From: Candidatus Methanosphaera massiliense
GTDB taxonomy: Archaea; Methanobacteriota; Methanobacteria; Methanobacteriales; Methanobacteriaceae
Assembly: GCF_028890305.1 (NCBI RefSeq)
Contig: NZ_JARBXM010000001.1
Span: 870,501-934,500 of the forward strand
Length of the DNA stretch: 64,000 bases
Direction of reading: 5' to 3'
The translations under genes were made by a program, and so were the position numbers. Under the pieces are notes generated by a model. It saw only the letters and a list, made by a program, of their open reading frames with translations, ran no database searches and was not told the origin of the DNA. This document shows, piece after piece, positions 38,088-47,438 of the stretch (positions are counted from its first letter, which is position 1; each line of letters starts with the position of its first letter).

Positions 38088-38795
38088 ATGAAAGTAAACG
38101 TAAGCTTATATAATTCTGAAACCAGTGATTTAGCAATAATGGTTGACTTACTACGAGCAAGTACAACAATAACAATAGCACTAAACAACTTCAATAGAGT
38201 AATACCAGTAAATACTATTGAATCAGCTTTTGAATTGAAAGAAAAATACCATGCCATACTAGCAGGTGAAAAAAAGATAATAAAAATAGATGGATTTGAC
38301 GTATCTAATTCACCATATGAAATACAAGACTACACAGATGACACACTAATACTAAAATCAACAAATGGAACAAAAGTTCTGGAAAACTTGGGAAAAAATG
38401 AGAAAACTAAGATACTCATAGGATCTGCAATAAATGCAAAAGCAGTAGCACAAACAGCACTAAACATGGCTGATGAAGAAATAGACATAATAATGGCTGG
38501 AAGACATGGAAAATTCACAATAGAAGACTGTTTGGGAGCAGGAATAATCATTAATGAAATGATTAAATTAGCAATAGAAGAAGATATAGATTTAGAACTA
38601 ACAGAATTTGCTCAGGTAGCTAAAATGATATCAAGTGATTATCTTATAGCAAAAGACCTTATAAATTCATCAAACAGTGCAGATATACTAAGAGACTTAG
38701 ACTACATAGAAGATATAAAAATATGCACATTAGTAAATGAATTGGACACAGTACCAATATACAGGAACAATGAAATAACCAAACTAGAAAATTAG
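38088..38795 (+). CDS. comB: 2-phosphosulfolactate phosphatase
   Basis: 235 aa. Removes phosphate from 2-phosphosulfolactate in coenzyme M synthesis. It begins MKVNVSLYNSETSDLAIMVD and carries DLLRASTTITIAL, AGEKKIIKIDGFDVSNSPYE, KSTNGTKVL and GRHGKFTIEDCLGAG, the ComB family pattern. The start is the ATG at 38088, preceded by AAAGGTGGT; the GTG at 38079 lies inside that ribosome site. It is followed by a TraB-like gene. comC-E are 8-10 kb away on the other strand. Confidence 0.92.
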   Translation: MKVNVSLYNSETSDLAIMVDLLRASTTITIALNNFNRVIPVNTIESAFELKEKYHAILAGEKKIIKIDGFDVSNSPYEIQDYTDDTLILKSTNGTKVLENLGKNEKTKILIGSAINAKAVAQTALNMADEEIDIIMAGRHGKFTIEDCLGAGIIINEMIKLAIEEDIDLELTEFAQVAKMISSDYLIAKDLINSSNSADILRDLDYIEDIKICTLVNELDTVPIYRNNEITKLEN

Positions 38796-38820
38796 AACGC
38801 TCAATAATTATGTGATAATA

Positions 38821-40110
38821 ATGAATGAAGAAGAAAATATTAACCCTTTAAATCAAAGAATATTCCGACAACCACCAATAATACGCTTCAATCAAAACAC
38901 ACCAGCAACACAGGAAACAGAAGAAGAAACTATAGAACCAATACATGAACCATCACTAGAAATAGTAGGAACAGCACACATATCCGATAAAAGTATAGAC
39001 AAAGTACGAGAAACAATACATGAGAAAAAACCAGAAATTGTAGCAATAGAATTAGACCTGGGAAGATATCAAGGATTACTGGATGAAGAAAGAGGAATAA
39101 AAAGAGAACAAAAATTTGATTTAAAACAGTTACTCAAATCATCAAATCTAACAGTGACAATAGTAAGCTTGATTCTATCACACGCCCAGAAACAAATGGG
39201 GGAAGAAGTGGGAGTAAAGCCAGGATCAGAAATGCTTGAAGCAGCACATATAGCACAGGAAGTAAATGCAGATTTAGCACTAATCGATAGGAATATTCAG
39301 ATAACACTAAAACGTACAATTAATGGAATGAGCTTCAGAGAAAAACTATCATTCGTATGGGAACTAATAACATCCTATTTCCTGGGTGATGATGAAGATG
39401 AGGAAGCATTCAAAGAAGAAGTAGAACAGCTAAAACAAGATGATACAATAAAAGAGGTAATGAACTACTTCAAAGAAGCATCTCCTGGAGGATACAATGC
39501 TCTAGTACATGAAAGAGATGCATATATGGCATATAACCTAAAAAGTTTAGAAGATAAGAACGTAGTAGCCGTAGTAGGAGCAGGACATAAAAATGGTATA
39601 CTAACCTACCTAGACCAGCCAGGCACGATACCCCCCATTGAGTCAATTGATCAGGTAAAGGAGTCAAGATTCTCTATAATCCAGATAATACTATACTCAA
39701 TACCAGTGCTATTTATTGTAGTATTTGGATTAGCATTTATAAATGGAATAAATATACAGGGTGGAATAATAAATTACCTAATATTTGCTGGAGGAGGAGC
39801 ACTAATAGGCTCATTACTATCAGGATCAAAAATACAATCAGCAATAGTGGCAATGCTGGTAGCACCAGTAACAGTAATACATCCGCTACTGGCAGCAGGA
39901 TGGTTTTCAGGAATAGTTGAAGGAAAACTAAGACATGTGGGATTCAAAGACTTAGAAGAACTATCAAACTTTGAATCATTCAGTGATTTATGGCATAATA
40001 AACTATTCAGAGTAATACTAGTTGTGCTAGGAACAAACATAGGATGTACAATAGGATTTCTAATAACATTAAACAATGTATTCCTGCCATATCTTCAAGC
40101 AATATTCTAA
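38821..40110 (+). CDS. TraB-family membrane protein
   Basis: About 429 aa. The soluble N-terminal 270 residues carry EIVGTAHISDKSIDKVRETI, PEIVAIELDLGRYQGLL, and VVAVVGAGHKNGI near residue 250 (GTAHxS, ELD and GxGH are the TraB/TIKI-like catalytic signature). Four or five membrane helices follow. The family includes the pheromone-shutdown TraB and TIKI metalloproteases; the archaeal function is unknown. ATG 38821 is preferred to GTG 38812. It follows comB by 25 bases. Confidence 0.85.
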   Translation: MNEEENINPLNQRIFRQPPIIRFNQNTPATQETEEETIEPIHEPSLEIVGTAHISDKSIDKVRETIHEKKPEIVAIELDLGRYQGLLDEERGIKREQKFDLKQLLKSSNLTVTIVSLILSHAQKQMGEEVGVKPGSEMLEAAHIAQEVNADLALIDRNIQITLKRTINGMSFREKLSFVWELITSYFLGDDEDEEAFKEEVEQLKQDDTIKEVMNYFKEASPGGYNALVHERDAYMAYNLKSLEDKNVVAVVGAGHKNGILTYLDQPGTIPPIESIDQVKESRFSIIQIILYSIPVLFIVVFGLAFINGINIQGGIINYLIFAGGGALIGSLLSGSKIQSAIVAMLVAPVTVIHPLLAAGWFSGIVEGKLRHVGFKDLEELSNFESFSDLWHNKLFRVILVVLGTNIGCTIGFLITLNNVFLPYLQAIF

Positions 40111-40140
40111 AAATAATTAAAATAAAGGGATGGTGATATA

Positions 40141-40356
40141 ATGGCATATCTAATATACAGGTGTGACTGTGGAAGAGTACTATACTCAAAAGAAGATACA
40201 AAAACAAAAAAATGTCCATGTGGAAAAACACTGAACGTTAAAAAAAGAAGAATATTAAAAACTGCAGAGACAGCAAGACAAGCAACAATGGCTGTACAAG
40301 ATATGCAAGAAGAAATATATGGTGGGTCTATATTTAGAACTGCAGACCAATTATAA
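40141..40356 (+). CDS. Small zinc-ribbon protein, DUF1922 family
   Basis: 71 aa. Two zinc knuckles (YRCDCGRVLYSKE and KKCPCGKTL) are followed by a basic helix (RILKTAETARQATMAVQDMQ). This is the DUF1922 pattern known from Methanothermobacter. It probably binds nucleic acid or a protein partner. The ribosome site is GGGATGGTGAT. Its 3' end overlaps the convergent thiolase gene by 6 bases. Confidence 0.82.
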   Translation: MAYLIYRCDCGRVLYSKEDTKTKKCPCGKTLNVKKRRILKTAETARQATMAVQDMQEEIYGGSIFRTADQL

Positions 40357-41214
40357 ATCACTCATTTTTTCTATTATTTCTCTAGTCATCTTACAAGCCT
40401 TACATGGACTTTGAGCTGTAGGCTGACCACAAATTTCACACTTATCTAAGTGTACTTGTTTTGTTGGAAGACGAAATGTCTTCTTAAATGAATTAAATAT
40501 ATTACGCTTAATACCCTTCTGGTTTTCCTCTAATTTATTAAGATATAATTTAACATCACTTCTAAGAGAAGTGACTGAGTAGGGACATTCCTCATCATGA
40601 ATAGGAATATTATTTATAACACACCAAAGTCCAACGTCCTTCTCAGGTAACTGCCATAATGGCTTTATCCGTGGTACCATATTCTCGTGGATACGGTCAA
40701 GTACTGGTGAAAACTTCGGAAATTTATTTCTATCATTTCTTGCAAAGGTCATGAGAAAAGATTGAATTTCATCATCCATGTTATGACCTGTAGCAATTTT
40801 ATCACAATTATGTGAATCTGAAATTTTATTTAACAAGTATCTTCTATAAACTCCGCAGGGCATACATGTACTTTTATAGATGTCATGAATATCATCTAAA
40901 TTATAACCCCACTCATCTTTAAATGAATAAATGGTTAATGGCACATTTAATCTTTCACAGTTTTCTTTTGCTGAGCGTATACCATGCTCTCTGTATCCAC
41001 AGATACCTTCATCAATACAAACTGCTTCAATACTAAAATTAATATCTGATTCTAACCTGTACTGGCATAACATATGTAATGTCAGTATACTGTCTTTTCC
41101 ACCAGAAACACCTATCATGATTTTCTCATCATCTTTTATGAGTTTATAATCATTCAGGGTTTTAAATACATTATCTTTCACATATTTATTAAATTGTTCT
41201 TGTTCTATTTTCAT
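40351..41214 (-). CDS. tRNA 2-thiolation enzyme, TtuA/NcsA family
   Basis: 287 aa. PP-loop ATPase: GVSGGKDSILTLHML at about residue 34, the catalytic Cys in STCMPCGVYRR at about 120, TGHNMDDEIQSFLM at about 142, and a C-terminal zinc finger (KCEICGQPTAQSPCKAC). It adenylates a tRNA uridine (position 34 or 54) and replaces oxygen by sulfur. The usual N-terminal CxxC zinc finger of TtuA is absent; the protein opens with a plain helix. The exact tRNA position is not decided. Confidence 0.82.
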   Translation of the reverse strand: MKIEQEQFNKYVKDNVFKTLNDYKLIKDDEKIMIGVSGGKDSILTLHMLCQYRLESDINFSIEAVCIDEGICGYREHGIRSAKENCERLNVPLTIYSFKDEWGYNLDDIHDIYKSTCMPCGVYRRYLLNKISDSHNCDKIATGHNMDDEIQSFLMTFARNDRNKFPKFSPVLDRIHENMVPRIKPLWQLPEKDVGLWCVINNIPIHDEECPYSVTSLRSDVKLYLNKLEENQKGIKRNIFNSFKKTFRLPTKQVHLDKCEICGQPTAQSPCKACKMTREIIEKMSDL

Positions 41215-41247
41215 AGTTAAAACATTATCCTATTAATTGAATAAAAG

Positions 41248-41270
41248 AAAAAAAGTAGGGAGGGTGATGA
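41248..41270 (-). terminator. C-rich/oligo-T 3' end after the aminotransferase
   Basis: Minus strand: CATCACCCTCCCTAC followed by seven T, just after the stop. Confidence 0.55.
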
Positions 41271-41272
41271 GT

Positions 41273-42367
41273 TTATTGTAATAATTCTTCAGAACCTTTT
41301 TTAACAGTTTCAATAATTGTGTCAAGTTCCTCAGTTGTTAATGATGGATGTACAGGTAAGGAAATTACTTGACTTGCTGCTAGTTCTGCTTCTGGACAGT
41401 TTCCAGTAAATCCTTGTGCTTGGTAGTATGGTTGTTTATATAATACTATTGGATAATGAACTCCTGTTCCTATTTCATTTTTAGTTAGGAAGTCTCTGAA
41501 TGCATCTCTGTCTTTTGATACACGAATAGTGTACTGGTGGAATACGTGTGTACCATAATCTGCTATTTCAGGAGTAGTTATGCCTTCAACATCTTTTAAT
41601 CCTTCAGATAAATATGCTGCATTTTCATTTCTGATTTTGTTGAATTCATCTACTCTTTTTAGTTGAACTAATCCTATACTTGCAGCTATGTCTGTCATCC
41701 TATAATTATATCCTAATAAGGATTGTTCGTATCTTTTGCTTTCACCGTGAGCTCTTACCATACCAGCTTTTTCTGCAAGGTCAGCATCATTAGTTGTGAC
41801 CATTCCACCTTCACCAGTGGTCATGTTTTTTGTTGGATAGAAACTGAAACATCCAAAGTCTCCAAGACTTCCAACTTTTTTACCTTTGTAAGTGGTTCCA
41901 TGTGCTTGTGCTGCATCTTCAATAACGGTTAAGTCATGTTCTTCTGCTAGTTCAAGTATAGGGTCCATGTCAGCACTTTGTCCATATAAGTGTACAGGTA
42001 GTATTGCTTTTGTTTTATCTGTAATTGCTTCTTCTACTTTAGCAGGATCTAATGTGAATGTTTTTGGGTCTATATCTGCAAATACTGGTGTTGCTCCAGT
42101 ATATAATACTGAATTTGATGTTGCTGCAAATGTGAATGGTGTTGTTATTACTTCATCACCTGCTTTTATTCCACTTGCAACTAGTGCTGTGTGTAGTGCT
42201 GTTGTACCGGAGCTTGTTGCAACTCCATATCCAGCTTCTACGAATTTTGCAAACTCTTTCTGGAACTGGTCTACTTTTGGGCCTTGTGCTAACATTCCAG
42301 ATTTCAATACTTCAGTCACAGCTTCTATTTCTTCATCATGTATTATTGGTTTTGCTATATTAATCAT
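41273..42367 (-). CDS. DegT/DnrJ/EryC1/StrS family aminotransferase
   Basis: 364 aa, PLP-dependent sugar aminotransferase. [20 protein letters not shown] (about 53) binds the cofactor phosphate, [20 protein letters not shown] (about 150) holds the cofactor Asp, and the Schiff-base Lys lies in [15 protein letters not shown] (about 183). The family aminates nucleotide-activated keto sugars for surface glycans or antibiotics. No glycan genes are adjacent, so the substrate is unknown. Confidence 0.9.
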   Translation of the reverse strand: MINIAKPIIHDEEIEAVTEVLKSGMLAQGPKVDQFQKEFAKFVEAGYGVATSSGTTALHTALVASGIKAGDEVITTPFTFAATSNSVLYTGATPVFADIDPKTFTLDPAKVEEAITDKTKAILPVHLYGQSADMDPILELAEEHDLTVIEDAAQAHGTTYKGKKVGSLGDFGCFSFYPTKNMTTGEGGMVTTNDADLAEKAGMVRAHGESKRYEQSLLGYNYRMTDIAASIGLVQLKRVDEFNKIRNENAAYLSEGLKDVEGITTPEIADYGTHVFHQYTIRVSKDRDAFRDFLTKNEIGTGVHYPIVLYKQPYYQAQGFTGNCPEAELAASQVISLPVHPSLTTEELDTIIETVKKGSEELLQ

Positions 42368-42692
42368 ATTATCGTCTCTTTTAGTATATAATTGATAAGT
42401 ACTTAATTAATTATGAAAATAATTCTTTATATCCTATTTTTTAGATTATTATTATGTTGAAATAAAAATCTATTAATGAAAATTAATTATTGTATTATTA
42501 TTTTTAATTTAATCTATAATAATTTTTTTATTTCCCTATATAATCTACTCTAAATTTTTAAAATATAATCAAAATATAGATAAAAATCTTTTACTTAATT
42601 TTTATTATCCTTGTTAAATAAATATAACAATATTAGAATTTTATTGAAAATACATGATATTACTTTAAAATATTTTATAGGATGTAAGATTA
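42368..42692. other. Divergent promoter region
   Basis: 325 AT-rich bases between the aminotransferase and trm1 starts; no gene or clear repeat seen. Confidence 0.5.
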
Positions 42693-43865
42693 ATGGATAC
42701 ACATATAATTGAAGAAGGATTAGTTAAAATAGAAGTGCCTGATTTTGAAAAAGTATCAGCAAAGGCTCCTGTTTTCTATAATCCTGTAATGGAAATGAAT
42801 AGAGACATATCTGTTGTTGTAATAAATCAGTATAGAAAACTGGTAGACCATGATATTAGTATATGCGACGCCTTTGGTGGTACTGGTATTAGAGGTGCAA
42901 GATATTCCAAGGAGATACCAGGCGTTAACCATGTTGTTGTAGGGGATGTAAATCCTCTTGCAGTTGAAATAGCAAGAAGTAACATGGAATTAAATGATAT
43001 TTCTAATGTTGAAGTTGAAAAAAATGATGCTAACATATTACTACAATCTAATAAGGGATTGTTTGATGTTGTTGATATTGATCCATTTGGTACACCAGCC
43101 ATGTTTCTACAATCTACAGCAGCTAATATAAGACCCGGTGGATTAATATGTATTAGTGCTACTGATACATCCGCATTATGTGGAACATATCATGATCCTT
43201 GTCTTAGAAAATATGGTGCTGAACCTCAGAAAACTGAATATTGTCATGAAAATGGTATTAGAATTCTAGCAGCAGCAATGGCCAGAAATCTTGCAGTTAA
43301 TCAGAAATATTTACACATCCTGTTTTCACATAGTACAGAGCATTATATGAGAATATATGCTATAGTTAAACGTGGGGGTAAGAAGACTAATCAGTCATTG
43401 GATAATATTGGATTTATTGCTCATTGTCCAGAGTGTCTTCACAGAGAAACAATACATGGATATGCACCAAGTATTCCTGAAAATTGTCCTATATGTGGAG
43501 CTAAATATAATGTTGCTGGTCCATTATGGCTTGGTGATATATGGGATAAGGAATTTTTAGAAGGAATGATAAACATGGCAGAGTCCTTAAAATTAAATAA
43601 AAAAGATGACTTGCTAAAATTATTCCATAAATGTTATGATGAAGCAGATGGTCCTGTTACATTCTATGATATTCATAAGATTTGTAAGAATTTAAAAATT
43701 AGTTCTCCTAAGATAAATGATGTAATTGATGAAATAGATAAGAGAGGTTATTTCATATCAAGAACACACTTTAAATTAACTGGTATGAGAACAGATATGC
43801 CTTTAGAGGAATTAAAACAATTAATATTAGATGTTAAAGAAGAAAAACTAGGTAATGATGTATAA
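42693..43865 (+). CDS. trm1: tRNA (guanine26-N2)-dimethyltransferase
   Basis: 390 aa. SAM-dependent enzyme that dimethylates G26 of tRNA. SAM site: ICDAFGGTGIRGARYSKEIP at about residue 56; catalytic DIDPFGTPAMFLQ at about 130. SATDTSALCGTYHDPCLRKY is the family signature. The C-terminal domain carries two zinc knuckles (HCPECLHRETI, NCPICGAKY). Ribosome site AGGATG. Monocistronic. Confidence 0.94.
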   Translation: MDTHIIEEGLVKIEVPDFEKVSAKAPVFYNPVMEMNRDISVVVINQYRKLVDHDISICDAFGGTGIRGARYSKEIPGVNHVVVGDVNPLAVEIARSNMELNDISNVEVEKNDANILLQSNKGLFDVVDIDPFGTPAMFLQSTAANIRPGGLICISATDTSALCGTYHDPCLRKYGAEPQKTEYCHENGIRILAAAMARNLAVNQKYLHILFSHSTEHYMRIYAIVKRGGKKTNQSLDNIGFIAHCPECLHRETIHGYAPSIPENCPICGAKYNVAGPLWLGDIWDKEFLEGMINMAESLKLNKKDDLLKLFHKCYDEADGPVTFYDIHKICKNLKISSPKINDVIDEIDKRGYFISRTHFKLTGMRTDMPLEELKQLILDVKEEKLGNDV

Positions 43866-43929
43866 GTTTTATTAATTCTAATATTAAATACTCTTTTTTT
43901 ATTAAAATAGCATAAGTTAATTTTCTTTC

Positions 43930-43952
43930 AAAAAAAGTAAGAAGGAAGGTTA
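43930..43952 (-). terminator. C-rich/oligo-T 3' end
   Basis: Minus strand: AACCTTCCTTCTTAC followed by seven T, about 50 bases after the stop of the exported-protein gene at 44003. Confidence 0.5.
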
Positions 43953-44002
43953 ATATGTTTATTTTTTTTCGTTAGTAGAAATTATTTTTTCATTAATATT
44001 AT

Positions 44003-44695
44003 TTATTCATAATTTAACATGTTATGAGTGTAATAATATTGTAATTCTGATGCATGCTGTATCTCATATGATCTATATGGATTATTGAAGTATGGGAATA
44101 GGAATCCTGTCAGTGCATGAACTGCTCCACTAAAGTGTCCGAATTGTTTACAACAGATTTGGTAATATAATGGGAATCCACATCCAGGGTTTATAAATAT
44201 ACTTCCCTGACGTACAGTTCCGTGCCATACCATTGGTATTGGACCTTCCTGTCCATGGTCTTTTGCCATAGTCATTACTTGTGCCCATGCATCATCATAA
44301 TTATCGAATATTTGACCATCTACTTTATAGTTCCATTTATCATCAGGAACTCCATTAATACCATAATCTAGTACTTGTCCCCAGTCAATATTTACTTGAG
44401 CTCCAGCAGTATCCATGAATGCCATTTCGATAATATACACATTACCATTCATGAAATTTCTATAATTTGAACTTCCCGCGTAATGTATAACAATTGCACA
44501 TTTAGAGCCACGTTCCTCTGCATATTGTGCTAATAAATTTGCATGAACGTGACCTGGATACATATCAGGATTTGCAATTTTTACGAATGCAAGTCGACCT
44601 AGAGGTTGAACATCATCAGACGTTTGTTCTGATGCGACAAATACGATACCTACTAATAGAACAATGATAATTATAAATCCTGCATACCATTTCAT
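44003..44695 (-). CDS. Unknown exported protein
   Basis: 230 aa. Residues 3-22 form a signal peptide or anchor (WYAGFIIIIVLLVGIVFVAS). The outer part contains GRLAFVKIANPDMYPGHVHA, KCAIVIHYAGSSNYRNFM, NPGCGFPLYYQICCKQFGHF and HALTGFLFPYFNNPY. Three Cys near residues 175-190 could form a disulfide or metal site. I do not recognise the family. It is less AT-rich than its flanks and stands alone. Confidence 0.6.
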   Translation of the reverse strand: MKWYAGFIIIIVLLVGIVFVASEQTSDDVQPLGRLAFVKIANPDMYPGHVHANLLAQYAEERGSKCAIVIHYAGSSNYRNFMNGNVYIIEMAFMDTAGAQVNIDWGQVLDYGINGVPDDKWNYKVDGQIFDNYDDAWAQVMTMAKDHGQEGPIPMVWHGTVRQGSIFINPGCGFPLYYQICCKQFGHFSGAVHALTGFLFPYFNNPYRSYEIQHASELQYYYTHNMLNYE

Positions 44696-45242
44696 TAAAG
44701 TTCACCATTTTCTTAATTAGATTAAATATCAATAATCTTTTAGTTAATATATATTTTTTTAAACCTTTTAATATTATGGTAATTTAAAATATTTTTTTTA
44801 TTAGATTGGAATTAGTTATTGTTCAAATGTTATTTTAAGTATAACTAGCTATGGATTTATCAAAGATTAAATTATAATTTATTCATAATTTAGGACGATT
44901 ATATGTATTTTTTTTAGTTAATACTCTGAATTTCTTTGATTTATTCGTTTTATTAAATCCAGGATTATTATTAAAAATTGTAATTTATCATAGTTTTTTA
45001 TAAAATCTGTTCTATATCATTAGAAATATTTTGAAAATAATTTACATAATTTATAAAATTGTTCATTTTTTTAAAAAAGTATATAAATAGTGATAGTTAT
45101 AATAAGAGTAACGATAATTGTAAAAATTTAAATTAGTATTCTAATTTTATTTTTAAATAATTTTAAAATACTTGTTGGAATAAAAAACAACATATACAAT
45201 TATTTATTAAAGATTAAGATAAAATAAGAGCTGTGGTAAATC
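44696..45242. other. 547-bp divergent intergenic tract
   Basis: It contains a TATA-like GTATATAAATAG at about 45079-45090 facing the Lrp gene, which would give a leader of roughly 130 bases. No gene seen. Confidence 0.45.
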
Positions 45243-45752
45243 ATGAAGGAAGAATATAATGTTTTTGAGGAAGAACCTGAAAATTTAGCTCTATCTATGG
45301 ATAATTTGGATAAAAAAATATTGGAATTATTAAGCGATGATGGCCGTAAATCTTATAGGAAAATATCAAGAGAATTAGGTGTTTCAGTAGGTACCGTCCA
45401 TAACAGGGTAGATAAACTAACAAAAACAGGTATAATTAATAAATTTGTTCCAGTAATTAATCATGAAAAACTAGGTTATACTCTTACAGCTATAATAGGA
45501 TTAGAAATCAAAGGAGGTTCAGTATCCTTTTTAACTGATAAAGAGGAATTTAAAGATAATTTATTAGCAGTTTATGATGTTACCGGACAATTTGACGGTA
45601 TAGTTATAGCTAAGTTTAGAAACACATTTGAACTTAACAAGTTTATTAAATTATTATTAAAAGAAGATACTGTAATTAGATCTTACACTCAAACTGTATT
45701 AAATATAGTTAAAGAGGAATTAAATACCTCTATGATTAATTTTGAGGATTAA
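45243..45752 (+). CDS. Lrp/AsnC-family regulator
   Basis: 169 aa. An N-terminal extension of about 18 residues precedes the HTH (LDKKILELLSDDGRKSYRKI, SRELGVSVGTVHNRVDKL). The C-terminal alpha/beta effector domain (residues about 80-160) carries IIGLEIKGG, VYDVTGQFDGIVIAKF and SYTQTVLNIVKEELNTS. Family members sense amino acids or related metabolites and act as feast/famine regulators. The target is unknown; the next gene is mptA. Confidence 0.92.
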   Translation: MKEEYNVFEEEPENLALSMDNLDKKILELLSDDGRKSYRKISRELGVSVGTVHNRVDKLTKTGIINKFVPVINHEKLGYTLTAIIGLEIKGGSVSFLTDKEEFKDNLLAVYDVTGQFDGIVIAKFRNTFELNKFIKLLLKEDTVIRSYTQTVLNIVKEELNTSMINFED

Positions 45753-45980
45753 TCGTTTTTTTTTACTTATCTTTTTTTTTAATTAATAGCTAATTTTTGT
45801 AATTAATTTAATTTATAGTAGTTAATATTTTACAATTTTTTTAGGGAATGCCATTTCTTTTTTTTTAAAATCTATTTTTTTTTGGGAATGGGTTATATTT
45901 GAATATGATAAATATCAAATAATAGATTATAGTAGAAAATTATTATTTTTTAAGAACTTAAGAGGAGAGGAGTTTAGATA

Positions 45981-46928
45981 ATGTCAGTTCCTGAATTTCC
46001 AGATACACAGGATAAACAACCATCTGCACCTATTTCATTAACAAGAGTTGGTGTTACAGGTGTTAAGAAGTTATTGAAGATAGAACGCAGTGGTAATAAG
46101 CGTCCAATAATATTATTACCAACATTTGATGCATTTGTAGATTTACCAAGTACTCAAAAAGGAGTACACATGTCAAGAAATCCTGAGGCAATATCAGAAA
46201 TAGTAGATGAAGCAACAAATGAACCAGAAATACATATTGAAACAATATGTGCAAATCTAGTAAAAAAATTACTTGAAAAACATGAATATGCAGTTAATGC
46301 AGAAACAGAAGCAAAAAGTGAATATATAATAAACAAACTATCACCAGTAACAAAAAAGAAAACACAGGAAACAACACAAATCATTTCAAGAGCAGTAGCA
46401 CATAAAAACGAGGATGGAACAATAAACGTTAAAAAAATGATAGGAGCTGAAGTAGTAGGAATGACAGTATGTCCATGTGCACAGGAATCAGTAGAAAAAG
46501 ATTCAAAAGAAAAATTACTAGAATTCCTAGATAAAGAAACAACTGAAAAAGTATTAAAAACAGTTACATTTGCTTCACATAATCAGAGGGGAATTGGTAC
46601 AATATTACTGGAAGTATCTGAGAATCAAGAAGTTAACGTTGATGATTTAATAAGTATCATACAGGAATCTATGAGTTCACCAGTATGTGAAATATTAAAA
46701 AGACCAGATGAAAATAGAATAGTAACTAATGCACATCAAAACCCTGTATTTGTGGAAGATTGTGTACGTAACATGGTAATTGGTTTATTAAACAAATATC
46801 CTAATTTACCAGATAATTCAATGGTTACAATAAGACAAGTAAACCAGGAAAGTATTCACCAACACAACGCATTTGCAGAAAAAGTAGCATCATTTGGTGA
46901 ATTAAGACAGGAAAACATGCAGGAGTAA
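45981..46928 (+). CDS. mptA: GTP cyclohydrolase MptA
   Basis: 315 aa of the FolE2/COG1469 family. First step of methanopterin synthesis: GTP to 7,8-dihydroneopterin 2',3'-cyclic phosphate, Fe(II)-dependent. ISLTRVGVTGVKKLLKI opens the domain, and the metal Cys lies in GMTVCPCAQE at about residue 163. ASHNQRGIGTILLEV and ESIHQHNAFAEKV near the C-terminus are family markers. Ribosome site AGGAGAGGAG. The following gene starts 6 bases after its stop. Confidence 0.93.
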   Translation: MSVPEFPDTQDKQPSAPISLTRVGVTGVKKLLKIERSGNKRPIILLPTFDAFVDLPSTQKGVHMSRNPEAISEIVDEATNEPEIHIETICANLVKKLLEKHEYAVNAETEAKSEYIINKLSPVTKKKTQETTQIISRAVAHKNEDGTINVKKMIGAEVVGMTVCPCAQESVEKDSKEKLLEFLDKETTEKVLKTVTFASHNQRGIGTILLEVSENQEVNVDDLISIIQESMSSPVCEILKRPDENRIVTNAHQNPVFVEDCVRNMVIGLLNKYPNLPDNSMVTIRQVNQESIHQHNAFAEKVASFGELRQENMQE

Positions 46929-46934
46929 AATAAA

Positions 46935-47384
46935 ATGGAAGTAATGGAATTATCACGAAAAATTATGGACTACCTAGGCGCATTCAAGGGATCAAGACCA
47001 GTAGTTCATAACCCTGAGGCAATGATAATCAGAGGAAAAGCAGAACATAAACTAAAACCTGAAGAGATATTACCAAAACTAAATAATTTATTCAAAGACT
47101 TAGGTATAAAAAAGGTACAGGTTAACTCAGAAAAAGCAAGAGTATTAACTGATCAAGTTGATGCAACGTTTAGAAAAACAACTGACGTCTTTGATGAATC
47201 TCATGGAATTGCAGGAATTGAAAAATTAAAACATACATTTGAGATAACAGGCTTTGAAGCAGATTATCTTGTAGGAGAAATAGAGGATATAGCAACTTAT
47301 GTTGTAATGTGGATGGATAAATCTGGAGTTGGACCAATGTTTGTAGAAGCAATGGTTGTCAAAGTACATCCACTAGAAAAATAA
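46935..47384 (+). CDS. Conserved protein downstream of mptA
   Basis: 149 aa, soluble. MELSRKIMDYLGAFKGSRPV, AMIIRGKAEHKLKPEEILPK, and a strand-rich C-terminus (YVVMWMDKSGVGPMFVEAMV). I do not recognise the family. Tight coupling to mptA suggests a role in pterin or methanopterin metabolism, but this is only context. It is followed by a C/T-rich 3' end, so the transcript probably ends here. Confidence 0.6.
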   Translation: MEVMELSRKIMDYLGAFKGSRPVVHNPEAMIIRGKAEHKLKPEEILPKLNNLFKDLGIKKVQVNSEKARVLTDQVDATFRKTTDVFDESHGIAGIEKLKHTFEITGFEADYLVGEIEDIATYVVMWMDKSGVGPMFVEAMVVKVHPLEK

Positions 47385-47386
47385 AT

Positions 47387-47403
47387 TCTTCCCTCTTTTT
47401 TTA
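47387..47403 (+). terminator. C-rich/oligo-T 3' end after the mptA operon
   Basis: TTCTTCCCTC followed by seven T directly after the stop, the plus-strand version of the recurring element. Confidence 0.5.
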
Positions 47404-47438
47404 TCATTATATTATATTTACATATAAACGTGATTTTT

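Noticed and set aside
45895-45925. ATTTGA/TCAAAT inverted arms upstream of mptA as an operator
   Set aside because: Short arms with a long A/T spacer are expected by chance in such AT-rich sequence.
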